Under the pieces are notes generated by a model that did not search any database, was not told the DNA's origin, and saw only the letters and a list, made by a program, of their open reading frames with translations. Below are positions 9,450 to 12,472 of a DNA stretch of 12,472 nucleotides, in pieces (position 1 is the first letter of the stretch; each line of letters opens with the position of its first letter). The stretch covers positions 1 through 12,472 of the forward strand of contig MU401987.1 of NCBI GenBank assembly GCA_022579005.1. Direction: 5' to 3'. A program made the translations under genes and the position numbers. This DNA comes from Poronia punctata (Eukaryota > Ascomycota > Sordariomycetes > Xylariales > Xylariaceae).

Positions 9450-11255
9450 TGCTTTTTTTATAGTTAATAATAGTATATTTTTTTATTTTACTGCTTTTAT
9501 TTTTAAGCTTAAAAATAATAACTTTTTTAAACTTACTTATTTTATTTTTAAAAGTAGTATACTTACTAAATTTATTACTTATAAACTTAATTATAATTTA
9601 TTTTTATAATATATTAACGCTTTTTAGCTTAACTATATTTTATTTTTTAAACTTAACTTTTTTATACTTAATAATAGCTTATTTTTTAAACTTGCTTTTT
9701 TTATACTTAAAAATAGTATATTTTTTAAATTTGCCTTTTTTATACTTAAAAATAGTATATTTTTTAAATTTGCTTTTTTTATATTTAAAAATAGCATATT
9801 TTCTAAATTTGCTTTTTTTATACTTAAAAATAGTATATTTTTTAAATTTGCTTTTTTTATACTTAAAAATAGCATATTTTTTAAATTTACTTTTTATAAG
9901 CTTAATAATAATATATTTTTTATACTTACTACTTATATAAATAATAATAGCTTATTTTTAAAACTTTTTAATGCTTTTAAGCTTAAAAACATATTTATTT
10001 ATATATTTAATAGTTTTAAGCTTAGTAATACTTTAGCTTTTTAATTTTATACTATTAAGCTTAATAATAATTTATTGCTTATATATAGCGCTTTTAAACT
10101 TAATAAAACTTTAACTTTTATTTTTAACTTTTTTAAGCTTAATTATAGCACTTTTTATAAATTTAATTTTTTTATACTTAATAATAGTATATATTATAAA
10201 CTTGCTTTTTTTAAGCTTAATAATAATATATTGCTTAAACTTGCTTTGCTTATACTTAATAACGCTTTATTTTATAAACTTGCTTTGCTTATACTTAATA
10301 ATAGCATATTTTATAAACTTACTTTTGCTAAGCTTAATAATAATATATTTTTTAAATATGCTTTTTTTATTTTTAATAACGCTTTATTTTATAAACCTGC
10401 TTTATTTATACTTAATAATAGCATATTTTATAAACTTGCTTTTGCTAAGCTTAATAATAGTATATTTTTTAAATATGCTTTTTTTATTTTTAATAACGCT
10501 TTATTTTATAAACTTGCTTTGCTTATACTTAATAATAATATATTTTATAAACTTACTTTTGCTAAGCTTAATAATAATATATTTTTTAAACATGCTTTTT
10601 TTATTTTTAATAATGCCTTATTTTATAAACTTGCTTTACTTATACTTAATAATAGCATATTTTATAAACTTACTTTTACTAAGCTTAATAATAATATATT
10701 TTTTAAATATGCTTTTTTTATACTTAATAATAATATATTTTTTAAACCTGCTTTGCTTATACTTAATAATACTTTATTTTATAAACTTGCTTTTTTTATA
10801 CTTAATAATAATATAATTTTTAAACTTGCTTTGCTTATATTTAATAACGCCTTAGCTTATAAACATATATTTTTTATACTTAATAATAGTATATTTTTTA
10901 AATATACTTTGCTTATATTTAATAATACTTTAGTTTATAAACATATATTTTTTATACTTAATAATAGTATATTTTTTAAACATGCTTTGCTTATACTTAA
11001 TAATACTTTATTTTATAAACTTGCTTTTTTTATACTTAATAATAATATATTTTTTAAACTTGCTTTACTTATACTTAATAACGCTTTATTTTATAAACTT
11101 GCTTTTTTTATACTTAATAATAGTATATTTTTTAAACTTGCTTTACTTATACTTAATAACGCTTTATTTTATAAACATGCTTTTTTTAAGCTTAGCTATA
11201 GTATATTTGCTACTATTGCTTATTTTTTATTTAATTTACTAATTTTTAATAAGTA
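9450..11255. repeat. 39-bp minisatellite array with higher-order units
   Basis: About 45 units of 39 bases, degenerate at the left (about 9450-9650) and regular afterwards. The unit core is CTTAATAATA followed by a T-rich half and TTTATAAAC or TTTTTAAA. The C of CTTAA stays exactly in phase from 9982 through 10021, 10060, 10099 and so on to 11191 (31 periods without an indel). One three-base shift lies just upstream, between 9940 and 9982. Three-unit (117-bp) higher-order repeats start at 10280, 10397, 10514 and 10631. From about 10760 to 11190 two unit types alternate (78 bp). Since 39 is divisible by three, several frames stay open, giving 13-residue periodic translations. The long plus-strand frame to 11256 has no internal ATG, so I annotate this as repeat, not gene. 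Confidence 0.9.
10280..10747. repeat. 117-bp higher-order repeat (3 x 39), 4 copies
   Basis: Within the 39-bp array, three distinguishable unit types follow each other in fixed order four times. One begins TTGCTTTGCTTATAC or close to it, one carries TTTTGCTAAGCTTAA, and one carries ATGCTTTTTTTATTTTTAAT. Block starts are 10280, 10397, 10514 and 10631. In the fourth block the third unit (10709) is of a different type, marking the edge. This is evidence of secondary amplification of a trimer by unequal exchange or replication slippage. Confidence 0.85.
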
Positions 11256-11464
11256 AAATAATTATAAGCTTTTTTAAACAAAAGTAAAAAAAAAACATTT
11301 ATAGTAATAAAGTAGTTAAAATATAAAATAATATAAAATTAAAGTATATATTTTATAAGTAATAATTAAATTATTAAGTAGCAAATTTTAAATAAACGCT
11401 TTTGTTTATAATAAAGTTATATTTTTTAAAGTTAAAAATACTAATATAAATAATAATATAGTTA
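11256..11464. other. AT-rich spacer between repeat arrays
   Basis: Here the 39-bp phase ends and composition shifts to A-rich on the plus strand (for example AAAGTAAAAAAAAAAC at about 11280). No gene, RNA or repeat period is visible. Confidence 0.6.
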
Positions 11465-12200
11465 CTTTACTTATTTTTTTTATTATTATTATGCTTAAAA
11501 ATAGCATATTTTTTATAAATAATAACTTTACTATTTTAAATACTATATTTTTTAAGTATAATTTCTTTTTTATTTTAAATAATATATATTTTAAACTTAA
11601 ACTTTATAATATTGTTATTTTAAATAATATATTTTTTAAATTTGTTTTTTTTAATATATAAAATAATATACTTTATAAATAAGATTTTTTTATTATTTTA
11701 TATAATATAAATTTTAAAACTAAACCTTATAATATTATTATTTTAAATAACATATTTTTTAAATTTGTTTTTTTTAATATATAAAATAATATACTTTATA
11801 AACAAGATTTTTTTATTATTTTATATAATATAAATTTTAAAACTAAACTTTATAATATTATTATTTTAAATAATATATTTTTTAAATTTGTTTTTTTTAA
11901 TATGCAAAATAATATACCTTATAAATAAAATTTCTTTATTATTTTATATAATATAAATTTTAAAACTAAACCCTATGCTATTATTATTATAAATAATATA
12001 TTTTTTAAATTTAGCTTTTTTAGTATGCAAAATAATATATTTTTTAAATATAACTTTTTTATAATTTTTAATAATATTTAATTTAAATATAAACTTTTTA
12101 TTACTTTAAATAATATTAAATTTAAATATAACCCTTTTATTACTTTAAATAATATTTAATTTAAATATAACTTTATTATTACTTTACTTAATATATTATT
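11465..12200. repeat. 123-bp (3 x ~41) array related to the 39-bp family
   Basis: A 123-base period is fixed by ATTTTTTAAATTT followed by G or A, with the phase point at 11641, 11764, 11887 and 12010. Each 123-mer consists of three roughly 41-base subunits that resemble one another and the 39-bp unit (T-rich half, AATAATATA, then TTTTTAAA). At the right edge the period returns to 39: TTTAAATATAA occurs at 12082, 12121 and 12160. The left edge (about 11465-11640) is degenerate. No start-to-stop frame of interest is present. Confidence 0.85.
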
Positions 12201-12472
12201 TTTTATAAATTATAATAACTTAGCTAATAAGTTGCTGCTTAGGTTAGCTTTTAATATATATTATTTTTAATTATAATAATTTTTTAATATATTGCTTTTA
12301 GCAAAGCGTAATTAAATTTTTAACTAATTTAAAGTTATATATTTAAATAATTACAATTATAATATATTTTTTTATATTATATTAATTTATTTATATATTA
12401 TTAATATATACTTTATATAAGCAATAATAAAACTGCTAAGTTTAAGTTTAGCTTATTTTTTAAAAAGTTTAT
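12201..12472. other. AT-rich tail of window, nothing recognisable
   Basis: AT-rich sequence without repeat period or frame. A few GCT, TGC and GCA steps survive. Confidence 0.6.

Noticed and set aside
9692..9940. Open frame of 82 codons overlapping an 80-codon minus-strand frame
   Set aside because: Both arise from the same 39-bp repeat lacking stops in several frames. There is no independent coding evidence.
10075..11256. 393-codon open frame on the plus strand (and a 204-codon overlapping one at 10202-10816)
   Set aside because: Both begin at TTG, and the long one has no internal methionine. The translation is a 13-residue low-complexity repeat forced by the 39-bp period, and more than one frame is open over the same DNA. 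Treated as repeat.
1..12472. Mitochondrial or plastid AT-rich DNA
   Set aside because: No organellar genes, tRNAs or rRNAs in 12 kb. The presence of a pogo-type transposase remnant and transition-only satellite variation fits silenced nuclear fungal DNA better.

Overview
The window reads as silenced, repeat-rich nuclear DNA of a filamentous fungus (probably Pezizomycotina). It is extremely A+T-rich (roughly 15-20% G+C by eye, not computed) and packed with TpA. I found no TGA trinucleotide, and the tandem-repeat copies that can be aligned closely differ almost only by C/T and G/A transitions. That is the footprint of repeat-induced point mutation (RIP) or a similar cytosine-directed process. 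I see no intact gene, tRNA, rRNA or CRISPR array. The longest stop-free frames lie in a repeat whose period is a multiple of three.

Left part (1-5705): mutated mobile-element DNA. On the plus strand at about 2380-3215 there is a decayed pogo/Fot1-type DDE transposase. It keeps short recognisable blocks in the right order and near-correct spacing, although it is split over several frames and its catalytic codons are mutated. From about 4815 to 5403 the minus strand carries one unshifted frame of about 200 codons, interrupted only by TAA and TAG. It encodes a lysine- and glutamine-rich protein. About 5400-5705 is a less mutated island with short palindromes, ending at a satellite array.

Right part (5706-12472): tandem repeats with AT-rich spacers. 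These are a 148-bp satellite (6.5 copies), an 85-bp satellite (about 6 copies), an 86-92-bp repeat (3 copies), and a large 39-bp family (about 9450-11255) with 117-bp and 78-bp higher-order units. A related 123-bp (3 x 41) array lies at about 11465-12200.

The most unusual observation is that TpC (and its complement GpA) is almost extinct in the right 6.8 kb, at about seven instances by eye, while ApC, GpC and CpT are abundant. TpC is intermediate in the left part and common at 4.8-5.7 kb. This suggests a strong 5'-pyrimidine preference of the mutator and different mutation loads in adjacent blocks. Nothing here suggests working genes acting together; the window looks like a heterochromatic mobile-element and satellite block.
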